Below are positions 55,107 through 63,976 of a stretch of DNA of 64,000 bases, piece after piece (the stretch's first letter is position 1; each line of letters starts with the position of its first letter). The stretch is taken from assembly GCF_000220705.2 (NCBI RefSeq), contig NZ_CP023202.1:5486501-5550500 (forward strand). Direction: 5' to 3'. The DNA is from Streptomyces xinghaiensis S187. Lineage in GTDB: Bacteria > Actinomycetota > Actinomycetes > Streptomycetales > Streptomycetaceae. The translations under genes were made by a program, and so were the position numbers. The notes beneath the pieces were generated by a model. That model was not told the origin of the DNA. It searched no databases and worked only from the letters and a program-made list of their open reading frames with translations.

Positions 55107-55574
55107 GTGGACAACAGGCACGCAATCGGATCGTGGATCTCCGGCCCCCGCGCGGCGGCCGAGGACATGGGTGTGGACTTCGGCTACCGCGGCGAGCGCC
55201 TCGGCCTGCCCAAGGAGGGGCCGGGCTCGGTCGCGGGCGTGGGGCGCCGCACCGGCGCCCTCTTCATCGACTGGGCGCTCTGCGTCCTGATCGCCTACGG
55301 GCTGCTCTCGGGCGGCGAGCTCAGGGCCGCCAACAACTGGGCCCTCGCCCTCTTCGCGCTGCTCGGCGTCACCACCCTCACCACGGTCGGGAGCACGCCC
55401 GGCAAGCGGCTGATGGGCCTGCGGGTCATCGCCGAGAACGGTGACCGGCTGGGCGCCGTACGGGTCGTGGCGCGGACCCTGCTGCTCCTGCTCGTCGTCC
55501 CCGCGCTGATCTGGGACCGCGACGGCCGCGGCCTCCACGACCGTCTCGCGCGGGCGGTCCAGGTACGCATCTGA
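55107..55574 (+). CDS. RDD-family membrane protein
   Basis: The protein has 155 residues. The RDD domain begins VGRRTGALFIDWALCVLIAYGLL, where Arg and Asp form the family signature, followed by NNWALALFALLGVTTLTTV and GKRLMGLRVIAENGDRLGAVRVVARTLLLLLVVPALIW, then the terminal RGLHDRLARAVQV. GTG 55107 is the start. It is divergent from glnA, a conserved arrangement in Streptomyces as I recall it. Function unknown; some family members move ions. Confidence 0.9.
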   Translation: MDNRHAIGSWISGPRAAAEDMGVDFGYRGERLGLPKEGPGSVAGVGRRTGALFIDWALCVLIAYGLLSGGELRAANNWALALFALLGVTTLTTVGSTPGKRLMGLRVIAENGDRLGAVRVVARTLLLLLVVPALIWDRDGRGLHDRLARAVQVRI

Positions 55575-55691
55575 GCGGCGGTCCGCACTCTGCGGCGGGC
55601 GTCCCGGCCGGGCCGTCCCCGTGACGCCGCCCGGCCGGACCGGGGCGCGGCCGGGTCCGGGCCGGAAGCGGCACCGCCCGCGCTCCACGCG

Positions 55692-55735
55692 AAGGGCCCG
55701 GATCCTCCAGGGCTTCCTGGGGGATCCGGGCCCTT
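55692..55735. terminator. Strong bidirectional terminator
   Basis: AAGGGCCCGGATCC (55692-55705) and GGATCCGGGCCCTT (55722-55735) form a 14-base perfect stem between convergent genes, with a nested CCAGG/CCTGG hairpin in the loop. Confidence 0.85.
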
Positions 55736-55797
55736 CGGCTGTCCGTGCCGGGCCGTATACGGCCGGGCCGGCCGCCCGGCGCCGCCGCGGGTGCGGC

Positions 55798-56487
55798 TCA
55801 GCGCATCCGGCCGCCCTTGGGCATCCGCATGCCCTTCGGCATCGGGCCCTTCGGCATCGGCATGTTGCTCATCAGGTCGCCCATCGCGCGCAGCCGGTCG
55901 TTGACCGTGGTGACCTGCGGGCCGGTCAGCACCCGGGGGAGCTTCAGCAGGTGGGTGCGGACCTTCTTCAGCGGCACCTGGCCCTCGCCGTTGCCCACCG
56001 TGACGTCGTGCACCGGGACGTCCGTGACGATGCGGGCCATCTTCCGCTTCTCCGAGGCCAGCAGGCCCTTGAGCCGGTTCGGGTTGCCCTCGGCCACCAG
56101 CACGATGCCCGCCTTGCCGACGGCCCGGTGGACGACGTCCTGCTGGCGGTTCATCGCCACCGCGGGCGTCACCGTCCAGCCGCGCTTGACGTTCTCCAGG
56201 ACCGCCGCGGCCGCCCCCGGCTGGCCTTCCATCTGCCCGAAGGCCGCCGCCTCGGCGCGCCGCCCGAAGACGATCGCCATGGCGAGGAAGGCCAGCAGGG
56301 CGCCCAGGATGCCCAGGTACACCGGGTGGTCGATCAAGAAGCCGATCGCGAGGAGGACACCGAAGGTGACAAGTCCCACAGCCGCGACGACGAGCCCGAC
56401 CTTGGAGTCGGACCGCTTGGTCATCTTGTAGGTCAGGGCGATCTGCTTGAGCCGCCCGGGGTTCTCGGATGTTTCCTTCCTCGCCAT
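55798..56487 (-). CDS. DUF4191-family membrane protein
   Basis: The protein has 229 residues. Its N-terminus KQIALTYKMTKRSDSKVGL is followed by two membrane helices (VVAAVGLVTFGVLLAIGFLI and YLGILGALLAFLAMAIVFG) and the conserved cytoplasmic core RRAEAAAFGQMEGQPGAAAAVLENVKRGWTVTPAVAMNRQQDVVHRAVGKAGIVLVAEG. The C-terminus is a Met/Pro/Lys-rich repeat (MPMPKGPMPKGMRMPKGG) of a kind that may bind RNA or membranes. The family is a conserved actinobacterial one next to lipA; function unknown. Confidence 0.9.
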   Translation of the reverse strand: MARKETSENPGRLKQIALTYKMTKRSDSKVGLVVAAVGLVTFGVLLAIGFLIDHPVYLGILGALLAFLAMAIVFGRRAEAAAFGQMEGQPGAAAAVLENVKRGWTVTPAVAMNRQQDVVHRAVGKAGIVLVAEGNPNRLKGLLASEKRKMARIVTDVPVHDVTVGNGEGQVPLKKVRTHLLKLPRVLTGPQVTTVNDRLRAMGDLMSNMPMPKGPMPKGMRMPKGGRMR

Positions 56488-56497
56488 GCCCCCGAGT

Positions 56498-56707
56498 TTA
56501 CGTGGCCTGTGGGGCGCGGGTCGCCGCGGCCTCCAGTACGTGCTCGGCCTCGTACCGCGCCCTGGCGCGGCGGCGGTCCTCCAGGACGGCGGTCCAGGCG
56601 TTGCGGCGGGCGGTGAGCTGGCCCCGGCGCAGAAGAACGGACTCCACGGCCCGCAGTGCGCCGGTGACGGACGGGATCGCGGTGGCGTGGACGGGAGAGC
56701 CCTGCAT
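56498..56707 (-). CDS. Conserved small protein between lipA and DUF4191
   Basis: The protein has 69 residues, mostly helical and Arg/Ala-rich (TGALRAVESVLLRRGQLTARRNAWTAVLEDRRRARARYEAEHVL). GAGGGGA lies 7 bases before the ATG. It lies 10 bases from the next gene on the same strand. From memory a small ORF stands in the same place in S. coelicolor. No known domain. Confidence 0.68.
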   Translation of the reverse strand: MQGSPVHATAIPSVTGALRAVESVLLRRGQLTARRNAWTAVLEDRRRARARYEAEHVLEAAATRAPQAT

Positions 56708-56881
56708 GGTCTCGTTTCCCCTCGGAGCGTCGTGGACGGGAGGAAGTGGCGCGGGCGGTGCGGCGGCGCCGGGTTCACGCGGGCGGGCGCGGCGGGCGGC
56801 GGCCCGGCGGGCGGGGAAGGCGGCCGTGCCGGACCGGCGCGTGTGCGTTCGCGGTGCGTAAATCCAGCGTCATGAATAGGT

Positions 56882-56908
56882 GTTACCAGCGGGTGACCGA
56901 TCGGTCAA
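56882..56908 (-). promoter_or_regulatory. Three 11-bp-spaced repeats, PHO-box- or GlnR-like
   Basis: On the minus strand TTGAC, GTCAC and GTAAC occur with six bases between each. GTTCAC-like units at 11-base spacing resemble a PhoP PHO box, and GlnR boxes use the same periodicity. The nearest downstream start is the small ORF at 56707. Confidence 0.35.
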
Positions 56909-56957
56909 ACGCAGCGAAACAATGTTCCGAAACGGACGAACAGCGGCCCCGGCGCGG

Positions 56958-56991
56958 GGCCGTGCGGCCCCTCCGGGGGAGCCGCACGGCC
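56958..56991 (-). terminator. Terminator downstream of lipA
   Basis: GGCCGTGCGGC (56958-56968) pairs perfectly with GCCGCACGGCC (56981-56991), about 75 bases after the lipA stop. Confidence 0.78.
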
Positions 56992-57066
56992 TCTTGACTT
57001 CGCGATCGGGAACGCCCGTGCGCACGGGTGAACCCCGGCGGGAGGCGACGGGGCCGGCCGTGCCGC

Positions 57067-58041
57067 TCAGGCGGACTGCCGGTCCGCGGCGGCGGCGCCA
57101 CCGCGCGCCGGGGCCTCGCCGCGCCGCTCCATCGCCTGCGCGTAGAGCCGTCCGGCGCGGTAGGAGGAGCGGACCAGCGGGCCGGACATGACACCGGCGT
57201 AGCCGATCTCCTCGGCCTCCTGCTGCAGTTCCACGAACTCCTGCGGCTTCACCCAGCGCACCACCGGGTGGTGGCGGGGCGTGGGCCGCAGGTACTGGGT
57301 GATCGTGATGAGCTCACAGCCGGCCTCGTGCAGGTCGCGCAGCGCCTCGCTGATCTCCGCGCGCTCCTCGCCCATGCCCAGGATCAGGTTCGACTTGGTG
57401 ACGAGCCCGTCCGCGCGGGCCTGCCGGAGGACGTCGAGGGAGCGGTCGTAGCGGAAGCCGGGACGGATGCGCTTGAAGATCCGGGGGACGGTCTCCACGT
57501 TGTGCGCGAGCACCTCGGGGCGGCTGGAGAAGACCTCGGCGAGCTGTTCGGGGACCGCGTTGAAGTCGGGGATCAGCAGCTCGACGCCGGTGTCCGGCAT
57601 CAGGCCGTGGATCTGCCGCACGGTCTCGGCGTAGAGCCAGGCGCCGCCGTCCTCCAGGTCGTCGCGGGCCACTCCGGTGATCGTGGCGTACTTCAGCTCC
57701 ATGGACCGTACGGATTCGGCCACGCGCCGGGGCTCGTCGCGGTCCAGCGCCTGCGGCCTGCCGGTGTCGATCTGGCAGAAGTCGCAGCGCCGGGTGCACT
57801 GGTCGCCGCCGATGAGGAAGGTCGCCTCGCGGTCCTCCCAGCACTCGTAGATGTTGGGGCAGCCGGCCTCCTGGCACACCGTGTGCAGGCCCTCGCGCTT
57901 CACCAGGCCCTGGAGTTCGGTGTACTCGGGGCCCATCTTGGCCCGGGTCTTGATCCACTCCGGCTTCCGCTCGATGGGGGTCTGGCTGTTCCGGACCTCC
58001 AGACGGAGCATCTTCCGACCGTCGGGTGCGACTGCGGACAC
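57067..58041 (-). CDS. lipA: Lipoyl synthase (radical SAM)
   Basis: This 324-residue radical-SAM enzyme inserts two sulfurs into protein-bound octanoyl groups to make lipoate. The N-terminal auxiliary cluster motif CQEAGCPNIYECW and the radical-SAM motif CTRRCDFCQID are both present. Further family motifs are HNVETVPRIFKRIRPGFRYDRSL, LILGMGE and QYLRPTPRHHPVVRWV. GTG 58041 lies 8 bases after GGGGAG. It follows lipB on the same strand after 224 bases. Confidence 0.97.
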   Translation of the reverse strand: MSAVAPDGRKMLRLEVRNSQTPIERKPEWIKTRAKMGPEYTELQGLVKREGLHTVCQEAGCPNIYECWEDREATFLIGGDQCTRRCDFCQIDTGRPQALDRDEPRRVAESVRSMELKYATITGVARDDLEDGGAWLYAETVRQIHGLMPDTGVELLIPDFNAVPEQLAEVFSSRPEVLAHNVETVPRIFKRIRPGFRYDRSLDVLRQARADGLVTKSNLILGMGEERAEISEALRDLHEAGCELITITQYLRPTPRHHPVVRWVKPQEFVELQQEAEEIGYAGVMSGPLVRSSYRAGRLYAQAMERRGEAPARGGAAAADRQSA

Positions 58042-58265
58042 GTCCGGCACTCCCCTTTTCTCAGCGTTGCCTTGCGTGGCTATTCGAATCTTCGGCGAAC
58101 ACCAGGGTACGCCCGTATTTTCCACGGCCACCGCGCCGGGGGCCCGCCCCGTCCGCACGGCCGCGCCCCGCCGCCGCCGGTGCGCCGGGGAAGCGGGCCC
58201 GTCCTCCGCCAACCCCGGGTGAGGGGGCGGGCATTCCCGCCTCCCGGGCCGCCCGGCGGGGCACG

Positions 58266-59051
58266 TCAGACGGCCCGGGGGAGCGGGTCGGCCGTCTCCA
58301 GGACCTCGCGCAGCCGCTTCTCCACCACCGGCAGCACCTCGGAGACCGGCACCGTGCGCCCCAGCTCGGCGGAGAGCGAGGTCACACCCGCGTCGCGGAT
58401 GCCGCACGGCACGATCCGGTCGAACGAGGTGTTGTCCGGCTCGCAGTTGAGGGCGAAGCCGTGCATGGTGACGCCCTTGGCCACGCGGATACCGATCGCG
58501 GCGAGCTTGCGGTCCTCCCCGCGCTGCCCGGCGTTCGAGGGGGCGTACTCCGGCCCGGCCAGCCGGGGGTCGAACAGCTCGTCGGTGAGCCGCGGGTCGA
58601 AGTCCAGGGAGAGGCCGCCGAGGGAGGCCGCCGGGGCGTCCGCCGGGTCGCCGAGCACCCAGACCCCGCTGCGGCCCTCGATCCGGGAGGTCTCCAGACC
58701 GAAGTCGGCGCAGACCCGGATCAGGGCCTCCTCCAGACGGCGCACATGGGCCACCACGTCCACCGGGCGGGGCAGCTTCAGGATCGGGTAGCCGACGAGC
58801 TGGCCGGGGCCGTGCCAGGTGATCTTGCCGCCGCGGTCGACGTCGACGACCGGGGTGCCGTCCAGCGGGCGCTCGCTGTCCGCGGTCCGGCGGCCCGCCG
58901 TGTAGACGGCCTGGTGTTCCAGGAGCAGACAGGTGTCGGGGATCTCGTCCGCGAACCTCGCCGCGTGCACCCGGCGCTGCTCCTGCCACGCGGCCTGGTA
59001 CTCGACGGCGTCCGCCCCGAAGCCGAGGTGGACAAAGCGCAGCTCACTCAC
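58266..59051 (-). CDS. lipB: Octanoyl transferase
   Basis: This 261-residue LipB moves octanoate from acyl carrier protein to lipoyl domains, the substrate of LipA. Motifs are VYTAGRRTADSERP, GGKITWHGPGQLVGYPIL and KGVTMHGFALNCEPDNTSFDRIVPCGI, where Cys of PCGI and the upstream Lys of RKLAAIGIRV form the catalytic pair. A 35-residue acidic insert (GGLSLDFDPRLTDELFDPRLAGPEY) typical of actinomycete LipB is present. GTG start at 59051. Confidence 0.96.
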   Translation of the reverse strand: MSELRFVHLGFGADAVEYQAAWQEQRRVHAARFADEIPDTCLLLEHQAVYTAGRRTADSERPLDGTPVVDVDRGGKITWHGPGQLVGYPILKLPRPVDVVAHVRRLEEALIRVCADFGLETSRIEGRSGVWVLGDPADAPAASLGGLSLDFDPRLTDELFDPRLAGPEYAPSNAGQRGEDRKLAAIGIRVAKGVTMHGFALNCEPDNTSFDRIVPCGIRDAGVTSLSAELGRTVPVSEVLPVVEKRLREVLETADPLPRAV

Positions 59052-59456
59052 GGTGGCTCCTCTTCGAACAGCGATACGGCACGGATGGCGCCCTCAGCCA
59101 CTGTACGACCGGGGCGGGCCCGCGCCGCGCCCGGCCGCCGGAGCCCGGATTCCGGGAGGCCGGGAGCGCCCGGGCCGGGCTTCCGGAAGCGGCCCGATCC
59201 GGCACGAAGGGACGGACGGGACGGACCGGCCTTAGCGGGCCACTGGGTGGTTTCGCACCGGAATACCGGTTCCGCTCACACGATCGGATGAACAAGGCGA
59301 CGAGACGGCCGAAATCGCCGCGTCTCTCGCTAAATTCGCGCCGGTCCAAGGAGGGCGATCGGGCGAGCGCGGGCTGCCGGCCGCAGCACCACAGCACTGG
59401 AGCCTGTCGCGCCCCGCTCCCCCCACGGGTCCGGAAGGCAGGAGACCGCACAACCG
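59052..59456. other. lipB/TPR-regulator intergenic region
   Basis: No gene is recognised. An ACCGGAATACCGGT-type palindrome near 59257-59270 could be an operator, and TAAATT near 59331 is the only AT-rich -10-like box. No further feature seen. Confidence 0.35.
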
Positions 59457-61121
59457 ATGACGGATCGACCCTCCCCCGGGCTGCGTGACGGGACCATCCC
59501 CCAGCGCATCCCCAACCGCCGCCTGGCGGCTCTCATCGCCGAGGCCGGCTTCTCCAACGCGGGGCTGGCCCGCCGGGTCGACCAGCTCGGCCTGGAGCAC
59601 GGCCTCGACCTGCGCTACGACAAGACGTCGGTGACCCGCTGGCTCCGCGGCCAGCAGCCGCGCGGCACGACCCCCGCGCTGATCGCGGAGGTCTTCACCC
59701 GCCGGCTGGGACGCCGGCTCACCGCGCAGGATCTCGGGCTGGACGCCTGCGCACCGGTCTACGCCGGCCTGGAGTTCGCGGAGACGCCCGCCGAGGCGGT
59801 GGATATCGTCAGCGGGCTGTGGCGGAAGGACTCCGGCAGCCACGCCGAGCTGCGGAAGATCGCCTTCACCCCGGCCGGCCTGGTGGTCCCGAGCCGGGAC
59901 TGGCTGATCGGCCGGACGGACGAGAGGGTCGCCCGCCCCGGACGGCAGCCCGGGCCGGGGGAGTCCCGGGGCTCCGGGGAGGGAGAGGGCCCCGCCGCCG
60001 TGCCCGGCCCCCGTACCGGCCCGTCCGCCGCCCCGGCGCCCGGTCCGGCGCGGCTCCGCCCCGGCACCGTCCCGGGGCCCCGCGCCGCCCTCCGCTCGGG
60101 CACCGGCACCGCGGCACCCGGCGTCGCCGGCAGCCCCGGGAGCGACGGCCGCACCGGTACCGCCGCGCCCGGCCGGACGCCGCCGCTCCGCGGGCGGGAA
60201 CGGCCCGACCCGGGCCCGGGCACCAAGGTGACCGCCGGCGACATCGCGGCCCTGCGCTCGGTGGGCGAGCTGTTCCGCTCACTCGACCACGCGTACGGCG
60301 GCGGCCACGCCCGGCAGGCCCTGGTCCGCTACCTCGAACACGAGGCCGAGCCGATGCTGCGCGGCTCCTACGGCGAGAGCACCGGCCGGCAGCTCTTCGG
60401 CGCCGTGGCCGATCTGACCCGGCTCGCGGGCTGGACCTCGTACGACATCGCGGCGCACGGCCTCGCCCAGCGGTACTTCGTCCAGGCCCTCCGGCTCTCG
60501 CAGGCCGCCGACGACCGCGTCTACGGCAGCTATGTCCTGGTCACCATGAGCCGGCAGGCCGTCTACCTGGGCCACGGCCGGGAAGCCGCCCAGCTCGCCC
60601 GGGTCGCGCAGCAGGGAGCGGGCTGCGGCGCGCCCCCCGTGGTGCAGTCGCTGCTGCACGCGGCCGAGGCCCGGGCGCACGGGCTGCTGGGCGACGTCCG
60701 GGCCTGCACGGGGGCGCTGACGCGGGCGGAGCGCGCCCTGGAGTCGGCGCGCCCGGGCGACGAGGTGCCGTACTGGGCGCGCTTCTTCGACGAGGCCCAG
60801 CTCGCCGACGAGTTCGGGCACTGCCACCGCGACCTCGGCCAGTACCGGGCCGCCGCGCAGCACGCCGAGCGGTCGCTGCAACTGCGCGACTCCGGCTATG
60901 CCCGGAGCCGGCTGTTCTGCCGGGTGGTGCTCGCCTCGGCCCGGCTGGGCCTGGGCGATCTGGACCAGGCGTGCGCGCTGGGGGCGGAGTCCGCGCGGCA
61001 GGCGGCCGAGATGCGGTCGGTGCGCGCCACGGAGTACGTCCGCGAGTTCGAGCGCCGGCTGGAGCCCTTCAAGGACGCCGCGGCGGTGCGCGGCTACCGG
61101 GAGCGCGTCGCCGCGCTCTGA
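59457..61121 (+). CDS. TPR-containing regulator resembling NsdA
   Basis: The protein has 554 residues. A helix-turn-helix-like start (NRRLAALIAEAGFSNAGLARRVDQLG...KTSVTRWLRGQQPRGTTPALIAEVFTRRLGR) is followed by a linker of about 90 residues of Pro/Gly/Arg low complexity (170-255). The helical TPR-type domain (LRSVGELFRSLDHAYGGGHARQALVRYLEHEAEPMLRG, YGSYVLVTMSRQAVYLGHGREAAQLARVAQQG, FFDEAQLADEFGHCHRDLGQYRAAAQHAERSLQLR) matches the actinomycete NsdA-like family tied to sporulation and antibiotic control. DNA binding is not established for all members. ATG 59457 follows AGGAG-like CAGGAGACC. Confidence 0.85.
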   Translation: MTDRPSPGLRDGTIPQRIPNRRLAALIAEAGFSNAGLARRVDQLGLEHGLDLRYDKTSVTRWLRGQQPRGTTPALIAEVFTRRLGRRLTAQDLGLDACAPVYAGLEFAETPAEAVDIVSGLWRKDSGSHAELRKIAFTPAGLVVPSRDWLIGRTDERVARPGRQPGPGESRGSGEGEGPAAVPGPRTGPSAAPAPGPARLRPGTVPGPRAALRSGTGTAAPGVAGSPGSDGRTGTAAPGRTPPLRGRERPDPGPGTKVTAGDIAALRSVGELFRSLDHAYGGGHARQALVRYLEHEAEPMLRGSYGESTGRQLFGAVADLTRLAGWTSYDIAAHGLAQRYFVQALRLSQAADDRVYGSYVLVTMSRQAVYLGHGREAAQLARVAQQGAGCGAPPVVQSLLHAAEARAHGLLGDVRACTGALTRAERALESARPGDEVPYWARFFDEAQLADEFGHCHRDLGQYRAAAQHAERSLQLRDSGYARSRLFCRVVLASARLGLGDLDQACALGAESARQAAEMRSVRATEYVREFERRLEPFKDAAAVRGYRERVAAL

Positions 61122-61262
61122 CCGGGCCCCCGGGCGGTGGGGGTGCGCGGCTCCCGTGCGGACCGTGCGCCCGCACGGGGCGTCCCCACGGAAGACGCCC
61201 GCGCGGGAGGCGTTCGCGCGGGCGCTGTCCGGGCCTTCCGCCCGGGCCGGCCGCCGGCGGTG

Positions 61263-62672
61263 CTACGCCGCGGAGGCCACCGGCTCGGCGGCGGAGCCCG
61301 GGCGGAGGCCGAAGTCGCGCAGCACCGCCGCGGCGGCCCGGCACCCCGAGCCGTACGCGCCCTGGGCGGTGCTCGTGTCGCGGTGGTCGCCGCACACGTA
61401 CAGCCCGTGCAGCAGCCGCACCGGCCGCTGGTGGTCGTGCGGCGCGGGCATCGCGGGCACGGCTTCCGGGTCGTGCCGGACGGCGACCAGCTCCCAGTCC
61501 TCCGCCGGGGTGCCGTAGAGCTCCCCGAGCTGGGCGCGGGCGCTCTTGTCGAGGAGCGCGGGCGGCTCCCCGGCGGCCGGGCCGAGGACCGTGGAGGTGA
61601 TGAGCGCGCGGCCGCAGGGGCTGCGCCGGGGGTCCGCCGCGCTGACCACGAGGGTGTGCGCCACGGGCCCGGTCCGGTCGGCGTCGAGGAGGGGCACCGG
61701 CTCCTGCGACGGCGGCTCGGGCGCGGCGTGGTGCAGCACGGTCACCGGGTGGAACCCGGGCAGCCGCAGACCGGGCAGCAGCCCGGCGGCGGCGCGGGCG
61801 CCGGTGGCCACGACGACGGCGCGGCAGCCGATCTCGCCCTGCGTGTCGGTGATGACGGAGCTGGTGGCGGCGGACACGGCCCGGACCCCGGTCCGTACGG
61901 TGCCCGGCGGGAGGGCGGCGGCGAGGAGGCCGGTCAGCGCGGCCGTACCGCCCTCGACGAGGCTGAGCCGGCCCCGGGCGTAGCCGCGCAGCGCGAGATC
62001 GGCGCAGCGGCCGGAGGTGGTCAGCTCCGGGTCGTTGAGGAGTGCGGTGAGCAGGGGCCGCAGATAGCCGTCGATGGTGCGGGGCGGCAGGCCCCGGCTG
62101 CCGGGGAACGCGGCGGCGGGCAGCTCCGGCCGGGCCAGCAGCCGCTCGGCCGGGGTTCCGGCCAGTCGGCTGAGATAACCGGCGAGCCGGGCCTGGTCAA
62201 GGGCGTTCGCGCGGGCGGCCCGTGGCGCGCGGGGCGCACGGAGGGTGCGCGGGGCGCGTGCGGCACCGGCCAGGGCGCGGGCCGCGGCCCGGGTGCCCCG
62301 CGCGCTCCGGGGTTCGGCGTACCGGTGGACGCGGCCCCCGCTGTGCACCAGCAGGCCGGGGGAGAGGGGGCGCAGGACGAGGTCCGCCAGCTCGGGGGCG
62401 GACGCCAGCGCCGGCAGGGACGGGTCGAGGAGCCGCCCCGGGCGGTCGAGCCGGAAGCCGTCGGCCTCCTCGGTGGCCATCCGGCCGCCGATCCGGGGCG
62501 ACGCCTCCAGGACCGTCACCTCCAGGCCCGCGCGGCTGAGCCGGGCGGCGGCCGTGAGGCCCGCCAGCCCGGCGCCGACCACGACGACGTCCGTCCGGTC
62601 CGCGGAGCCCCGTCCGCTGCGGTTCCGCGTGCTGCTCTGCTGTGCGGTGCTCTCCTGTGCGGTGCTGAGCAC
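61263..62672 (-). CDS. FAD-dependent amine-oxidase-like oxidoreductase
   Basis: This 469-residue flavoprotein has an FAD-binding fold DVVVVGAGLAGLTAAARLSRAGLEVTVLEASPRIGGRM near residue 30, substrate-domain motifs SRGLPPRTIDGYLRPLLTALL and LSLVEGGTAALTGLLAAAL, and the C-terminal GLYVCGDHRDTSTAQGAYGSGCRAA FAD loop. It is related to phytoene-desaturase/monoamine-oxidase-like enzymes, but the substrate is unknown. GTG 62672 with GGGGAGGGCAC is preferred; the longer upstream frame is low complexity. An RAPRTLRAPRAPRAARAN repeat sits in the middle. Confidence 0.88.
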   Translation of the reverse strand: MLSTAQESTAQQSSTRNRSGRGSADRTDVVVVGAGLAGLTAAARLSRAGLEVTVLEASPRIGGRMATEEADGFRLDRPGRLLDPSLPALASAPELADLVLRPLSPGLLVHSGGRVHRYAEPRSARGTRAAARALAGAARAPRTLRAPRAPRAARANALDQARLAGYLSRLAGTPAERLLARPELPAAAFPGSRGLPPRTIDGYLRPLLTALLNDPELTTSGRCADLALRGYARGRLSLVEGGTAALTGLLAAALPPGTVRTGVRAVSAATSSVITDTQGEIGCRAVVVATGARAAAGLLPGLRLPGFHPVTVLHHAAPEPPSQEPVPLLDADRTGPVAHTLVVSAADPRRSPCGRALITSTVLGPAAGEPPALLDKSARAQLGELYGTPAEDWELVAVRHDPEAVPAMPAPHDHQRPVRLLHGLYVCGDHRDTSTAQGAYGSGCRAAAAVLRDFGLRPGSAAEPVASAA

Positions 62673-62913
62673 GTGCCCTCCCCGAGGTCGGCTGTGTCCC
62701 CTCACCGGGCCACCTGCGGTCGCTGGAGACCTCATGCCCTCAACGGGCGACCGCAATACCCGGCATCCCCTTCCCCCCGAGCCTAGGAACGATTACCGGC
62801 CCGCACAGTCGCGCACCAACCGGGCACGGGCGCACGGGCGTTGAGGGCAGAGCGCCGGTGGGCGGACGGACCCGCGCACAGCCGCGTCCCGGCCTTTGCG
62901 GTTGCGCTCCCCC

Positions 62914-62957
62914 GGTGCCGGTGCCGGTGCCGGTGCCGGTGTGGGTGTGGGTGTAGG
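62914..62957. repeat. GGTGCC/GGTGTG hexamer microsatellite
   Basis: About four GGTGCC units followed by GGTGTG units lie downstream of the epimerase stop. No gene in 62673-63016 is supported; the repeat is its only feature. Confidence 0.85.
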
Positions 62958-63016
62958 CGGGGGCCGGGGGCCGTACGCCGCCGCGCGGACCGTACGGGCG
63001 TGCGCGCCCGCACCGG

Positions 63017-63910
63017 TCAGCGCAGCGCGGCCCGGATCGCGCTCTCCACGGTCGGGTGGGCGAAGGCGAAGCCGGAGTCGAGCAGCCGGCGCGGCACGAC
63101 CCGCTGGCTGCTCAGCACGTCCTCGGCGAACCCCCCGAGCGCCAGCCGCAGCGCGGGCGCGGGCGCGGTGGCGAGGGTCGGCCGCCGCAGCACCCGGCCC
63201 ATCGCGGCCGTCACCTCCCGGTTGGTGACCGGCACGGGCGCGGTGAGGTTGACCGGGCCGGAGAGCGACGCGGTGGCGATGAGATGCCGCAGGGCGGAGA
63301 TGTGGTCCTCCAGGGCGATGAAGCTCCAGTACTGCCGGCCGTTGCCGAGCCGCCCGCCGAGCCCGGCCCGGAAGAGCGGGAACAGCCGCCCCCAGGCGCC
63401 GCCCTCGCGCGCCACCACCAGCCCGGTCCGGGCGAAGACCGTCCGGACGCCGGCCTCCTCGGCGGGCGCCGCGGCGGCCTCCCACTCCTGGCAGACCCCG
63501 GCCAGGAAGCCCTCGCCGGGCGGCGCGCTCTCGTCGGTCTCGCGGTCGCCCGTGTCGCCGTAGTAGCCGATGGCGCTGCCGCAGACGAGGACGGGCGGCG
63601 GGGCGTCCAGCGAGGCCAGGGCCCGGGCGATCGTGGTGGTGCCGAGCACCCGGCTGTCCCGGATCGTCCTCTTGTAGCCCGCCGTCCACCGGTGGTCGGC
63701 GACTCCCGCGCCGGCGAGGTGCACGACGGCGTCGCAGCCGCGGAGCGCGCCGGCGTCCGCGGAGCCGCCCTCCGGGTCCCACCGTGCCTCGTCCGGCGCC
63801 CGGGGCGGCCGGCGCACCAGCCGTACGGTCTCGTGCCCTCCCTCGGCGCGCAGGGAGCGGAGCAGTGCCGAACCGATGAGACCGGACGAGCCGGTGATCG
63901 CGATACGCAT
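63017..63910 (-). CDS. TIGR01777-family NAD-dependent epimerase/dehydratase
   Basis: This 297-residue protein has the N-terminal Rossmann motif AITGSSGLIGSALLRSLRAEGG, then VVHLAGAGVADHRWTAGYKRTIRDSRVLGTTTIARAL, GSAIGYYGDTGDRETDE and a DUF1731-like C-terminus (LALGGFAEDVLSSQRVVPRRLLDSGFAFAHPTVESAIRAAL). These YfcH-type proteins are widespread; their substrate is unknown. The gene has no visible operon partner. Confidence 0.93.
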   Translation of the reverse strand: MRIAITGSSGLIGSALLRSLRAEGGHETVRLVRRPPRAPDEARWDPEGGSADAGALRGCDAVVHLAGAGVADHRWTAGYKRTIRDSRVLGTTTIARALASLDAPPPVLVCGSAIGYYGDTGDRETDESAPPGEGFLAGVCQEWEAAAAPAEEAGVRTVFARTGLVVAREGGAWGRLFPLFRAGLGGRLGNGRQYWSFIALEDHISALRHLIATASLSGPVNLTAPVPVTNREVTAAMGRVLRRPTLATAPAPALRLALGGFAEDVLSSQRVVPRRLLDSGFAFAHPTVESAIRAALR

Positions 63911-63976
63911 GAGGCCATCCTGCCCCCGGCGTACGGGAGGTGACGGGTATTGGGGGGCGGTGGCACAGTGGCGTCC

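Noticed and set aside
62914..62957. Short regular repeats that might suggest a CRISPR array
   Set aside because: The hexamer units are contiguous with no spacers, so this is a microsatellite. No cas genes are nearby.
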